Shown here: positions 48,856-60,450 of the stretch, in pieces
Position numbering within the stretch: position 1 is the first letter of the stretch
How the letters are laid out: every line of letters begins with the position of its first letter
NCBI RefSeq assembly: GCF_010389155.1
Contig: NC_057765.1
Location: 42,923,559 to 42,987,558 of the forward strand
Direction: 5' to 3'
Source of the DNA: Erigeron canadensis
Taxonomy: Eukaryota; Streptophyta; Magnoliopsida; Asterales; Asteraceae
DNA: 64,000 nucleotides
The notes under the pieces: model-generated
Told to the model about the DNA's origin: nothing
Databases searched by the model: none
What the model saw: the letters and a program-made list of their open reading frames with translations, nothing else
Position numbers and translations under genes: made by a program

Positions 48856-49249
48856 TTTATACTATATTATAAAGCAAATAGGGTTTCAACTTTCAATTTC
48901 AACAATGTACACATGATAATACATAATGTACCATATATCAATGCCTACAACTTTCTCTCTCCTGCATAAATCATTTTATTCCTCTAATTCTTTCAAAATC
49001 TTTTATCTCAAAAACCGTACATCGATAAAATTATAAAAATTATATGGATGTTCTTAAAATTTCATGCTCTTTCATTAGAGATGTCATTCGATATACTTTC
49101 GATGAATTTTTAAATCTGAGGTCGGAGCCCGTACGGCTAAGATATTTGGCTATGACACTTTATGACATATCATCTCCTATGACCTATCATAGGCTATGAC
49201 TTATCAGCATCACCATCTCACTGCCGCAACGCACGGGTACTTGTTCTCG
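48856..49249 (+). mobile_element. Non-autonomous Helitron (copy C)
   Basis: Begins TTTATACTATATTATAAAGC after A (the usual TC is now TT) and ends CTCG at 49246-49249 before T, with CCGCAACGCACGGGTAC before the end. The interior is closely related to the copies at 11424-11855 and 29168-29599. Confidence 0.65.
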
Positions 49250-49320
49250 TATATATAAAAGCAAATTTAGTCAATTTGTATTATGCAAATGCTTAAATTT
49301 AAATACAAACGTAATATATA

Positions 49321-49635
49321 AGACTATCTACAATGGGTATGTTTTGAGCGTCTTTGGGTGCCCTTAGGTGCCCTTGTATATCCTTTGCGGTTGAATCTTG
49401 TCCAAAACTAAAGATTTTTTGATGCATGCCCTTACTCAAGGGTATGCCCTTAGGTGCCCTTACTTATATTTTTGTTTTTGTTTTTAGTGGAGTTAAAGGA
49501 TATATAAGGATGTTTGTATGGTTGGAGATAAAGTTATAGGATTTTAAGGATTTATAAGAATGTGTAAGGATTTGTAAGGATATGATGTGACAGCTTAAGG
49601 ACGCCTAAAGGCATCCTTAATATTGGAGATAGCCT
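49321..49635. mobile_element. MITE-like element with imperfect terminal inverted repeats
   Basis: The ends AGACTATCTACAAT and (reverse strand) AGGCTATCTCCAAT are inverted repeats. The interior repeats TGCCCTTAGGTGCCCTT and AAGGATTTATAAG-like words. A diverged relative without clear ends lies at about 59330-59550 (GGATGTTTGTATGGTTG shared). No target duplication identified. Confidence 0.55.
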
Positions 49636-49760
49636 AAGAGTTGGTTTTCTTCAAGTGGGTAATTAAACACCAATCGGATTTGAATCCATGACCTTCAGAG
49701 AACCAAAGTCTCCCAGCCACCCCCATTTTAACTATTAGAATAATAGCTCATTGACTTAAC
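49636..49760 (-). mobile_element. Possible SINE-like fragment
   Basis: The minus strand carries a box B-like GGATTCAAATCC (49676-49687), but box A is weak and there is no clear tail. Weak evidence. Confidence 0.25.
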
Positions 49761-51259
49761 ATATGAACGAGTTAAAAATTTGAATGTTATTATACGACAA
49801 AAACGTGATAATTTACATAATATGACATTTTAACGTTAAGAATTTTCAAGTCGTCAAGTAAGATTGTTGATCGGCCACACTGTTGTTAGAATGAATGCTT
49901 AGATCTATCCTCCCATTGATCCAATGCTTCATGCTATTTGTAAAAAAATGATCTAACATTTTGCATTAGTTAATTAATTTGCTTGGAGGAATGATTATAT
50001 ATAATAACAAAAGAAATTATTCTTGTCAAGAAAGTTTATTTTTTATTTTACAATTTTGTATGTTTATTTATGCAAAAAGGGTATCCGTGCGATGCAACAA
50101 TGTAATAACAACAACGATAGTGGTGATTATTGATATTGAAATTTAAATTTAACAAAATGTAATGTTCGTATGCTTACATATAAAGTAGTTAACCGAACGA
50201 TTTCAAAGCATCTTCAATTTAAAATTAGCTTATAACATTGCCACATAGGATAAATCTTATGTGGCATCTCCATATTTTTTCTTATTAAAATTATTGGTAC
50301 ATAATAAAATAAAATTTTGAAATATTTATATCCTATATTTATTATATAGAATCTATTATATATATTTGTTATATACAAAAAGTTAATATATTACCTATAG
50401 AATAAATCTTTCAATATAGAGCAAAAATAATATTTACTAGCTCCGTAATCAAGTTTCCCTTATTTTTATTTGTAGTTACACCTTTTAGCATAGATATTTT
50501 TCTTCTAAGTTTTTCTTAATAGTATGATTCTAATTCTATGCAAACTTAATATTCACATGTTTAATGTTCTTAATAATAATGACAATAGCAATTTGTTTTG
50601 TTTGTGGGTTAGAACATGTTCAATAGGTTGGATTCCTACATTAAGATACAACGAAAATAATGATTTTTCGGTGACTCCCAAACTCAAAACAAAGAGACTT
50701 TTTTAACACAGCTTTATACTTTCGGGTCTGTGTAGATGGTAGGAATTAACGACTTCGTCTTTTGTATAAGTCACTTAACTTCATGAGTCTGTTTAGCATG
50801 TAAATATCAAGTTCTTTGTTGTACTTTTTGTAAATCTATTTAAAATTTGTTATGTATATTCATACGTAAACAATAAAAACAATACACTAACTTTATACTT
50901 CCTCTATCCCACTAAAAGTTTTAACTAACAACTTTTCTTAAAAACAATAGCTTAAAGTTAAATTAAAGCAACGGATATAAGGTACAACTACTTTTGTCGA
51001 ACGTATCTTAAGTATATTATTTTTATTCATGTATTAATAAATAGACAATACATTAGCATTATAATACTAAATTGAAAAAAAGAAGATAAAATACATTAGC
51101 ATAATACTACCAAATCAAAAAAAAAATTAATTAATCATTATTGACGTCTACATTGTAAACTTAACCAAAATCTATTTCATTTATATTTTTAAGTTGCCGC
51201 ATATCGTGCGGGTAAAAAACCTCGTAAAAGTATAAATAAATAATTCATAAACTCATGTG
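49761..51259. other. AT-rich intergenic region with degraded Helitron ends
   Basis: At 51195-51224 CCGCATATCGTGCGGG followed by CTCG before T looks like a Helitron 3' end. At 50070-50090 GTATCCGTGCGATGCAAC looks like a 3' end on the other strand. No confident partner ends were found. No gene was recognised. Confidence 0.4.
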
Positions 51260-51264
51260 AGTAT

Positions 51265-51932
51265 TGTTGTAATATGATCACGTAAAATGAACGTATGTCC
51301 GAAAAGTATTTAAACGTACGGGGTCAAACCTCAACGTGAATGTAACTATAATTAATTAATATATTAAATGTAATTTATTAATTAATTTGATCACGAAAAA
51401 GTAACGGTCGTCTGTTAAATGTTAATAGTTAACGGTACTTAACTGACGGACTTTACGGAGGAGACAATTGTGATTAAATGAAAAATTAAGAAACCCTCTA
51501 GAATATTCCTAGAAGGGGGGACGGCCACTTTGAGGGTTTTTTTCAAGCTAAAGTTTGGCTATAAATACAAACCCTTTTTTTAAGTTTTTCACACACAATT
51601 ATTAAGGTTTTCTAAAACCCTAAAATTCTCTCTTCCTCCCTCTCTCTTGGTCTCGGCCAATCCTCACAAAAACAAAGGGTTTCGGGTTTTGTTTGGTTCG
51701 TGTGAAAGGGTATTAACAAAGGGTTGTTTGTTCGTGATCAAGTACTAGCATACGTACGTTTTAATGTTGTGTGTGCAATCGTAGAGATGTTATTTTAAAC
51801 CTTGTTCTTGTTTTAATCTCTCCAATATAAGGTACATATTCTATACTTTGGTTAATTAAATAAACTGCATAGATCTTGTTTTCCGCTGCGTGCTTTATGA
51901 TTTGATTTAATAAATAGTTATAGAAACCAACA
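51265..51932 (+). mobile_element. Solo LTR upstream of the LSH gene
   Basis: 668 bp starting TGTTG and ending CAACA, flanked by AGTAT on both sides (51260-51264 and 51933-51937). It contains a TATA box (GCTATAAATAC near 51559) followed by a pyrimidine-rich leader, as expected of an LTR promoter. No internal retrotransposon sequence adjoins it, so it is a solo LTR left by recombination. It lies about 0.77 kb upstream of the LSH start codon in the same orientation. Confidence 0.82.
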
Positions 51933-51937
51933 AGTAT

Positions 51938-52703
51938 AACATCGCTCGGCCAATTACACATATCATTTAATTGATGTTTATATATTTTTATCTATATAAA
52001 CAGTTTTTGAAAAGTCAGAAAATATCTATATGATAATGGATTAAAGAATCAATCATTTATTTATTGTTAATTTTCTTTTTTTAAAAAAAAAAAAAAATGT
52101 ACTCGTATTAACTTATGCATAGTTATGGTAGCATATTTTGTGAAGTCCACTTCTTTTTCCATCCACCACCCATCACCTCCATATAGCTTCCTGTCAACCT
52201 CTTTTCACTTCCACAAAAAGCCCTAATTTCAAACCTTTTTTTTGTGTACAATTTCACCACCACTTATCCATATACATAGTTTCCCCAATTCTCTCTCTAG
52301 TACTTGCAGTCATATACCCTTTTCTAGGTAAAAAAAAAAGAATGAAAAATAACTGCTTATTTCTGCCAATTATCAACAACAACATGACCTTTTTCAAAAC
52401 TTACCAAACTAAACCAAGTCACTACAGTTGATAGATCTTCCATTGTATGTCGTCTAGCTTTTTTCATGCTTCAATTTTTCATTCATCATTTTTATCACCA
52501 ATAATTCTTGATCTACTCCCACATGCTATATCCACTCTTAGAACAAACCCTAAAATAAGTACTACTACTCGATCATAATAATTAGGGTTTGTTGTTTTTT
52601 TCTTGAAAAATATTCACTCCCTGTACAAGTTTTTTACTTAAATTCTACTAGCTAGATCTCTATCTGATTTTATTTAATTATATTTTTTATTAACGAAAAG
52701 AAA
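51938..52703 (+). promoter_or_regulatory. LSH upstream region and leader
   Basis: CT- and CA-rich sequence typical of a plant leader (52190-52680) precedes the ATG. No definite TATA box could be assigned between the solo LTR and the coding region. Confidence 0.4.
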
Positions 52704-53345
52704 ATGGAAAAGTATCACTCTTTTAGCATAGATCATCATCATGTAGTAATTCCACAAGTACAAGAAGTTGAGTCAATAATCACCACAAATGACAACAACA
52801 TGCTGTTATTAAGCCCATCCACAACAACGACATCTTCATCATCCTCTTCCACTTCCAATACATCTCCGGCCACCACTCTCAGCCGCTACGAGAACCAAAA
52901 ACGCCGTGACTGGAACACCTTCGGTCAATACCTCCGAAACCACCGGCCACCGTTGACTCTATCCCGGTGTAGCGGTGCACATGTCCTTGAATTTCTAAGG
53001 TACTTGGACCAGTTTGGCAAGACAAAAGTTCACACACAACTTTGTCCGTTTTACGGTCACCCTAATCCACCAGCACCCTGCCCGTGTCCTCTTCGACAAG
53101 CGTGGGGCAGCCTTGATGCACTCATTGGTCGTCTTCGGGCAGCTTTTGAAGAAAACGGTGGGAAGCCGGAAACCAACCCATTTGGTGCACGTGCTGTTAG
53201 GCTTTATTTACGTGAAGTTAGGGATTCTCAAGCTAAAGCTAGAGGGATTAGCTATGAAAAAAAGAAAAGAAAACGGCCGCCGCAGCTTCCACCGCCGCCT
53301 CCTCCTCCTCCGTCGTCGCAGCTGCCACCGCATCATCTTTCTTGA
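52704..53345 (+). CDS. LSH: ALOG/LSH transcription factor
   Basis: A single exon of 213 aa. The ALOG domain (LIGHT SENSITIVE HYPOCOTYLS and Oryza G1) spans about residues 59-185: [40 protein letters not shown], the zinc-ribbon insert with His110, Cys114, His119, Cys126 and Cys128 in [19 protein letters not shown], and [20 protein letters not shown] nuclear localisation signal KKKRKR follows at 186-191. The N-terminus is Ser/Thr-rich and the C-terminus polyproline. ALOG proteins are plant nuclear regulators of organ boundaries, meristems and light-dependent growth, bind DNA, and several have transcriptional activity. The His and polyPro context is most like LSH3/LSH4 types, but the exact member cannot be set here. 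The domain is complete. Confidence 0.95.
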   Translation: MEKYHSFSIDHHHVVIPQVQEVESIITTNDNNMLLLSPSTTTTSSSSSSTSNTSPATTLSRYENQKRRDWNTFGQYLRNHRPPLTLSRCSGAHVLEFLRYLDQFGKTKVHTQLCPFYGHPNPPAPCPCPLRQAWGSLDALIGRLRAAFEENGGKPETNPFGARAVRLYLREVRDSQAKARGISYEKKKRKRPPQLPPPPPPPPSSQLPPHHLS

Positions 53346-54763
53346 TCAAGTTAGCAGTTATTTTTCTAGTCATCATTTATTAATTAAAAAAAAAAAAAGG
53401 GTTATATATACCCAATGAATTAAATACCCCATTTTTAAATTTAGTTAATTATTAATTAACTAACTAATGGGTGTGTAAGTGTAACTATTTTTCTTAACTT
53501 ATTATTAGAGTACTTTATTTCAGTTTCTTGAATTTTATTTAAACTTAGTACGGAGTACTATTTTGATGGACATATATGATTTTGATGTTCTTATAACAAC
53601 GATATTTAATTCCGTCAAAATTAAAACAAGATAAGAGATGTGAGATGTAACGAGAGAGATTGATTTGAGTTTTTGATCTTGATGCTCTTTTGTTTTATGA
53701 ACTATTATATATGATATGATTCAAATAATTGATTGATTAGTACTATTAAGAAGCAGTGATTTTAGGTTTAAGTTTAATTTATATAGTAACTATTTCTACT
53801 GGGTCAAATTAAAAAGGACTACTAGCTACTAGCTAATCGTTAGTTTTTGATGATGATAGGTTAGTAATGTTAACAACTAGTTAAAGTGCAAGTTGGTGGC
53901 TTTTAAGATTAATTTCTTCAAACGTTTGTATTCTGATATGTGTGGCAGTCATTCCATCTATGACACACTTAACAAGAATAACATACTCGTATGATATGCA
54001 TTTGTTTGTATGTATGTATGTATTATTATACTATATATATATATACGAGATTTGAGATATATATATTAGGCCTGTGACAAAAAAGGTGTGGGAGTGAGGA
54101 GTGGGGAAGTGAGGCACCACCTGAGGTAAGCTACTTCAATTCACGGGAGGAGCTAGAGATATTGGTGATAGCGGTCTATCTGTCACCTATTATTTTTTCT
54201 TCATGTTTTATTGTTTTATTATTATTTTTAATGAAAACAAGGTTACAGATAGATGTTTAACTATATGGGTACAGACTCCTTAACCTAAAGCCATCATGTC
54301 TCGTCGTGGCATGTCGTCTTCCCAACATGTCAGCATGGCGTCTAATTTTACCCGAGCGAGAATGAAGAGATAAAAAAAGAGTGGTAGGAGAGGATGTGGT
54401 GGTAACCCCCTCAGCTTTGTCTAGATCGAGCTGGGCGTCCAGTCGTGTAGGAAGACTCACCCAAGCTAATTGAGTAGATACAGTTTTTAAGTGAATCGTA
54501 AGAAGTCATCACCTAGATAGAATCTGGTCTAAAAGATTTGGACAGGAACACGAGGTTTATTAGACAGTAAAAAAAAAAAAAAGGAATTACTAAATGAAAT
54601 TATTAGGTTGAGGTGAAGATGAAACAAGTGAATGTTCATTGTCTCATTGATATTTCGAGGTATTCTCAAAAGTGTTCTTGGATACTGTGACAGAAATGAT
54701 GAAAGGAAAATATGTTCATCCATAATATGGCCCTAATTATATCATGATAAAAGATGCTTTGTG
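53346..54763. other. Intergenic region downstream of LSH
   Basis: Holds the 3' flank of LSH and then low-complexity sequence. A short open frame on the minus strand at 54257-54460 has no recognisable domain. No gene supported. Confidence 0.55.
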
Positions 54764-54772
54764 ATGAGATTT

Positions 54773-56395
54773 GAGAAAATTACATTTTTGGTATTTTAAC
54801 TTGGCAACTTTTGCACTTTTAGTCTCCAATTTAAAAAATAGCAGTTTTCATACCTAAAGTTTTGTGTTTTTTTCACTTTTGTTACCACGTTCATATGACG
54901 TTAATTTTTGCCGTTAAATCCCTCACGTGACAAACACGCGAGGGGTATTTTAGTCTTTTAAACCCCCTCCTTTTGAGAAAATTACACTTTTAATACCTCA
55001 AGTTGTTAATTTTTTCATTTTTGGTACCTCAAGTAGACAACATATTTTTATTACACTCTCCAGTTTCCATCTCACATATTAGCATCTGTCAAACAACACT
55101 CAAAAATCAACACACATGATTTTACTTTTTTTTATGACTCTTAAAAAAAACCCAATGTTGTGTATCCATTCTTGAAATATTATATGTTGTTGGTGTAATT
55201 ATGGGTGATGGTGGATCGATGGCCGGAAAAAACTCGTGTCGCCGGAAAACGCACCCACCATCGATCTCTTTTCTTCGTATTATTGAACCTCTCACCCCTA
55301 AATTACCCTCTTCTTCTATCAGAAATGAAACTTGAGCGGCATATGCTACAAACGAGATCTGAATGAAATCTGTTACAAATGAATATATTTGCTACAAACG
55401 AGATTAGATCGGAATCTCTAGCTAAGGTGGAGGTTGTGGTGCCTGATGGGGAAGGAGATAGTCGGCAACCCTTTCTGGTGGTGTATGATTCATATAAGAG
55501 ATTTGAATTTATTTATGCATTTTTTTGTATTGGATTTGGTATGGTATAGAAATATAGGTATACATGGATATATGGATGATCTCAATGTGTGTTGATTTTT
55601 GAGTTTGTGTTGTTTGATAGATTCTAATATGTGAGATGAAAATTGGAGAGTATTAAAAATATGTTGTCTACTTGAGGTATCAAAAGTGAAAAATTTGACA
55701 ACTTGAGGTATTAAAAGTGTAATTTTTCAAAAAGAGGGGGGGTTCAAAAGACTAAAATACCCCTCACATGTTTGTCACGTGAGTGAGCTAACAACAAAAA
55801 TTAACGCCATATGAACGTGGTACCAAAAGTGAAAAAAACACGAAACTTTAGGTATGAAAACTGCTATCACTACAACAAAAATGTCATTTATTTACACTTA
55901 CTTTAAAGAAGTGTGAAGAAATTTCTTAATTTGTTCACACTTAAAAATGTTTAAAAAGTATTCATATTTAAAAGTGTGAAAAAATTTAAAAAATCATAAA
56001 TTTTTCACACTTAGTGAGAAAAAAAAGTTCACACTTACAAGTGTGTAAAAGTATATCAATTATTCACACTTAAAAGTGTAAGGAATAATTTGTAACACCA
56101 AATTTTGTCACACAATGAAGGTGTGAAAAAATTAGATGTTACAATTTGACTTTCACACTTTTAAGTGTGAATATATTTGACATTTGTTTACACTTTTAGG
56201 TATGAATTTTTTCTTTCCACATATATAAATGTGAAAAAATTATAATTTTTTAAAATTTTTCACACTTTTATGTGTGTGTATTTTTTAAACATTTTAAGCG
56301 TGAATAAATGAAATTTGTTTTGTAGTGTATTTTTTAAATTGGAGACTAAAAGTGCAAAAGTTGCTAATTTGAAGTATCAAAAATATAATTTTTGC
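54773..56395. mobile_element. Mutator-like foldback element with 9-bp target duplication
   Basis: ATGAGATTT flanks both sides (54764-54772 and 56396-56404). The ends are very long inverted repeats: about 54773-55130 on the left pairs with about 55580-55867 plus 56328-56395 on the right, with shared blocks such as GCAACTTTTGCACTTTTAGT and CAGTTTTCATACCTAAAGTTT. A 9-bp duplication and long inverted ends are typical of Mutator superfamily elements. The middle (55140-55570) is unique sequence with no transposase. A CACTA MITE interrupts the right arm. Confidence 0.85.
55868..56327. mobile_element. CACTA MITE nested in the foldback element
   Basis: Starts CACTACAACAAAAATGTC and ends as the inverted CACTACAAAACAAATTTC, with TAT duplicated on both sides (55865-55867 and 56328-56330). 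The interior is filled with TTCACACTT/AAGTGTGAA words, typical subterminal transposase-binding repeats of CACTA elements. 460 bp, non-coding. Confidence 0.88.
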
Positions 56396-56754
56396 ATGAG
56401 ATTTATATGTGGTATGTAATTAAGAATAATATTACGTACGTCTTAGGTCGACCATCATCATACCTTTTGTTCTAGTAGGTTTCACTTTCTAACATAAACA
56501 ATAATATCTTTTTCTTAAACATGTTTTGACAAAATAAACCAAGAAGATCATGTATCTGGAAAATGAAATTTAAAGATGCAATGAAAAAGTTACGTAATTT
56601 GTAAATGACATATGTTGTGATGTTTTCAAAGTCGTTATTAATTATTAAAATGCTTATTTTCAAGTTTGGTATAGTAAGGTGATAGATTTATTGTAACAAC
56701 CAAACTTCATTTATAAAATATAAAAGTTATAATAAATTTTTTTTTTTTCCTAAG

Positions 56755-56960
56755 TGTGCCACATGCTTATATGCATTTGTCACATTTTTTTGTCAAATTC
56801 TGGACAGGAGCAAATATGTGTCACATGAAAGTTTTCATGTGCCACATATTCTGACTTTCAGTATTTTATGTGTCACATCCTTAGTGTATGTGCTACACAA
56901 ATGACCCAAATCTGAACAGAACCAAAAATGTGCCACATACCTTTACTCTATGTGCCACAT
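56755..56960. repeat. Cluster of palindromic TGTGYCACAT motifs
   Basis: About eight near-copies of GTG(C/T)CACAT, itself close to a palindrome, lie within 205 bp, e.g. at 56757, 56817, 56838, 56931 and 56951. All are within the solo LTR. Confidence 0.7.
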
Positions 56961-57592
56961 ATTTGTGCTGAATAACAAAGTGACCAAATTTGACACTTGA
57001 CTCAACTTGTAATCTTTCCAAACTCAATTCTAGGCTTCAAAACACTACATTTCAGATTTCAAACAAGTATTTGACATGATAAATGATAACTACAACCATT
57101 GTTCGACCAAAAGAATCAATGTACAACGAAACGGGTCGCTTACCCGAGTCATTGACCTACTAGATATTTACATTACCATATACAATCCAAATAACTAAAA
57201 ACTTGACTTTATCACAGGTTTTATACCAAAATAGACTTGTTTAACCAAAAATAACATATATCAAGAGCCAAAATGTATCAAGGGATTATCTACCCCATTA
57301 TCCAAGTTGCCAACCTTCAAGATGACCAAAATACCTATGTTAATTACTTCCACTTCAATCTATCACTTGATCAACTCTTTACCTTGGCTACTACCACTTC
57401 CTATAAAAAGTTAAACAATTAAAACATAAGCAATTGCTTAGTGAATGCATACACATATAATCATAATCATGTTTTCATATCAATGTGCATTAAGCACCAC
57501 ATATAGCCTATCAAAGATAGCCATTACTTGCATAGCAATCACAAACATAACTATCATCACAATCTCATTTTCAACATGGTCATGGATAATTT

Positions 57593-57718
57593 GGCTAGTA
57601 GGAATTTACCCACCTACTAGCTTTTACATACAATATGACTAGTAGGAATTTACCCACCTACTAGTTCTCACAATCAATCAAACAAATGGGTCATAGGAAT
57701 TTACCCACCTATGACCTC
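57593..57718. repeat. Three hairpins with identical loops and compensated stems
   Basis: The stems are GCTAGTAGG (57594-57602), ACTAGTAGG (57638-57646) and GGTCATAGG (57689-57697). Each pairs perfectly over 9 bp with its 3' arm. The 10-nt loop AATTTACCCA is identical in all three, and each stem is closed outside by a G-T pair. Confidence 0.9.
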
Positions 57719-58637
57719 TATTAACAATGACATGATTATATGCATATACACTCACCTCAAACTTGGCTATTAGATATTATGGCTTATGCTCAATGTGATG
57801 ATCTTCACCACCTATACATAATACAACAATATATATCTATGAGTTCTATGAACTCAACTCTTTCACAACATTTACTTGCATTCAACATACTTCTAGCATT
57901 ATGGTGTTTGGCTACTCAAACTTTTCCAAAAATCCAAATTCTCATAATAACACTTTATATCATACTTACTAGCCAAACACCACAAAATATCGGGTTCTTA
58001 CTATGGGGTTTTTCATTATCAACACTCTGTTTAAATCAAACTATCCATTTCTCAATCAAAATTACTAGGGCTTTACTTGAAAATCCCATACAACAAAAAC
58101 CCCCAAATTTCAAAGATTAAGAACCCTAAATTTCTACAATAAGATAAAACTAGGGTAATAGAATTCAATACCTCAAAAGTGTAAGACAAAAGATTAGGGT
58201 TTTTAAATCAAGATTCCTTCCTTTTTCTTCCTTCAAAATTTCAGCCACCACCACCTCCACACAAGCCCTCAATTTCAATTTTTAATATAATTGGAGATGA
58301 TTATTCTTATTATTTTTTTTACTAGAAGAATTATTTGATTGATTTTGATTAATTGCATGAACACACTTGATTTAATTGGATGGAATGGAAGAAAAGGTTG
58401 AAGAAGGTTGAATAGTAGAAGTAGTGGAAGTATGAATCATGAAAATTGAATTGGCTGGACATCCACTCCTAATGCCACGTTTTTGTTCAATTTTTGTGGG
58501 TATAATACCCACTAGTCACTAAAGTTCCAACTAAATTAACCCCCTTTTTCTCAAAACAAAATACCAGGAAATTAATTTAATGTCAAAATTATGAAAAGGG
58601 TTAATTTTCTATTACCTTAAAATATTGGGATGTTACA

Positions 58638-59002
58638 TCTATACTTTACTACTATATAAAAAAATATAACCCCTATATGTTGAAAGTTTACAAAAATGAG
58701 ATATGCAAATTGACTAATTTGTTTTTAATAAATTAAATCACTATCAACTCTTAATATTAAATTATACCATTAGTCTTTTATGTTATAAAATATCTCTATT
58801 AATCCCCATTTAAATAAAATACCTTTACATCAATTACATATAATTAATCCCCATTTAAATATCTCTATCAATCACCACTGCTGTTTAAAAAAAAAATAAA
58901 AAAATAAAAATTACATATACTATTTGATGCCGCCACCGTCACCATCCACCGCCTCCATCGCACCGGCTTTCATCACCGCCGCATTACGCGAGTACCATGC
59001 TC
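58638..59002 (+). mobile_element. Non-autonomous Helitron
   Basis: Begins TCTATACTTTACTACTATAT directly after the solo LTR and ends near ATGCTCG (58999-59002) before T. The interior CACCG-rich block and the GCATTACGCGAGTACC near the end resemble the other Helitrons. The solo LTR appears to have inserted exactly at this element's 5' tip. Confidence 0.5.
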
Positions 59003-59094
59003 GTACTTGTAAAATATAAACGTGGGGTATTAGTGTTTGATGTCGCTAGGACTTTTCAGAAATCTTTTTTTAGTCCGATGGTGTTTAAAACTTA

Positions 59095-59096
<2 letters not shown>

Positions 59097-59125
<29 letters not shown>
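59097..59125. repeat. (TA)n microsatellite
   Basis: An uninterrupted run of about 14 TA units. Confidence 0.95.
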
Positions 59126-59128
<3 letters not shown>

Positions 59129-59639
59129 AACATTGAAAGATGAAAGAAAAGAAAAATCTATGTGTTAATAATAGTAATTAAATTGATTAAGTATATTTAC
59201 GAGAGAAGCTTGAATAATTATACACCGTATTTGTTTAGATTTGAAAAATTATTAATAAGCTTAATTGGTGATGTTAATGTGAGGAAAGATGAGGGGAAAT
59301 AAGACTATTATCAATATATAAGAAATCTTTATATGTCTTTATTTGTTTATAAATATCTTTTGGCACGTCTAAAATTAAAATTTGTAGGTGCATGTCCTTA
59401 TCTAATGACATGTTCTTCATTTGTTCAAAACCAAAGATTTTTGGTGTATGTAACTTTTTAGTCTACTTGAGGATGTTTGTATGGTTGAAGATAAAGTTAA
59501 AGGATTTAAAAGATTTATAAAGATTGGTAAGAATTAAATATTAAAAAAAATTAAAAATAATATATATGAGAGATGTAATGGCTACTCTAAACAGCTACAA
59601 GTTTCATCAAAACTCTGAAGTTTGGTAATGTCATTTTTT
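59126..59639. other. Intergenic, with a diverged MITE relative
   Basis: 59330-59550 is a degraded relative of the MITE-like element at 49321-49635. Nothing else was recognised. Confidence 0.45.
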
Positions 59640-59689
59640 ATAGCACGAATGACAAAACACGATTCGGGCAGCAGCCAATTGGCACAGGG

Positions 59690-60450
59690 GGTTATGGAAA
59701 TCAATTTTCAAAGCTAAATCAGTGTTTTCCATAAGAGATGTAGACTTACAGCCACACATAAAAGCAAATGAGTTCATACTTTCAGATTTTAAGATAAAGT
59801 TCGACTCGGCTATTGTTCACAATTCACATCCCAACTATCATTGGAACAATTGGGTTCCAAAGAAGGTGAATATAAGAAATTGGAGAGCAAATCGAGACAG
59901 ACTTCCGACTCTAATTCAACTCAATGAATGGGGGATTACAATGAGGTCTTTATCTTGTGTTAGGTGTAATCTTGCCGATGAATCTCTTGATCATATTCTC
60001 ACGGCATGTCCCTTTTCCATGGAGGTTTGGGATTTAATTGGATCCTGGTGTCAGGTAAACCCTTTTTATGCTTTTCATGTTTATGACTTATACACCTTTC
60101 ATTATTCTCGAGCTGGGGATAAAAATTGGAAGAAAATGCTCAATGCCATTATTCTTATTGCTATTTGGAGCCTCTGAAAATCGAGGAATGATGCGGTGCA
60201 TAATATGGTATTTTCTACAGCTCATATGATCTTTGAAGAAATTAGATCCATGGCGTTTTTATGGATTCCGAATAGAGCTAAAAAAGTGGAGTTAGATTGG
60301 GATAGTTGGTGTAATAAGCCATGTATTTCTTGATTGGTTTTTCGTTTATTTTCTTGTTTGTTTATGTACCTATCTTTATGCTAGCTTCTTGTTAGTTTGA
60401 GTTATTAATAATACTTCACTTTCGCCGTTAAAAAAAAAAAAAAAAAAAAA
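59690..60450 (+). mobile_element. 5'-truncated LINE
   Basis: The LINE 3' part, ending in TTCGCCGTT and a long A-run (60429-60450), the same 3' ending as the LINE at 45485-47264. The 5' edge is uncertain and no target duplication was found. Confidence 0.8.
59700..60331 (+). pseudogene. LINE zf-RVT remnant with nonsense mutation
   Basis: Reads SVFSIRDVDLQPHIKANEF, NNWVPKKVNIRNWRANRDRL, the Cys/His cluster CVRCNLADESLDHILTAC, then AIWSL followed by TGA at 60175-60177 where related LINEs have Trp (TGG) before KSRND. The frame continues after the stop to a TGA near 60330. No reverse transcriptase active site is left. Confidence 0.85.

Larger units (their letters stand above)
56692..58637 (-). mobile_element. 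Large solo LTR (probably Ty3/Gypsy-like)
   Basis: On the minus strand it begins TGTAACATCCC at 58637 and ends TTGTTACA at 56692, with flanks TTTAT (56687-56691) and TCTAT (58638-58642) as a duplication one transition apart. TGTAACA(T/C)CCC is a common start for plant Gypsy LTRs. There are no coding domains. It contains a cluster of GTG(C/T)CACAT motifs (56755-56960) and the three covarying hairpins at 57593-57718. Orientation is inferred from the terminal sequence. Confidence 0.65.

Noticed and set aside
53014..53418. 134-codon frame overlapping LSH
   Set aside because: An out-of-frame shadow of the ALOG domain sequence.
57740..58120. 126-codon open frame in the large solo LTR
   Set aside because: It begins within LTR sequence, has no recognisable domain and sits opposite the inferred LTR orientation.
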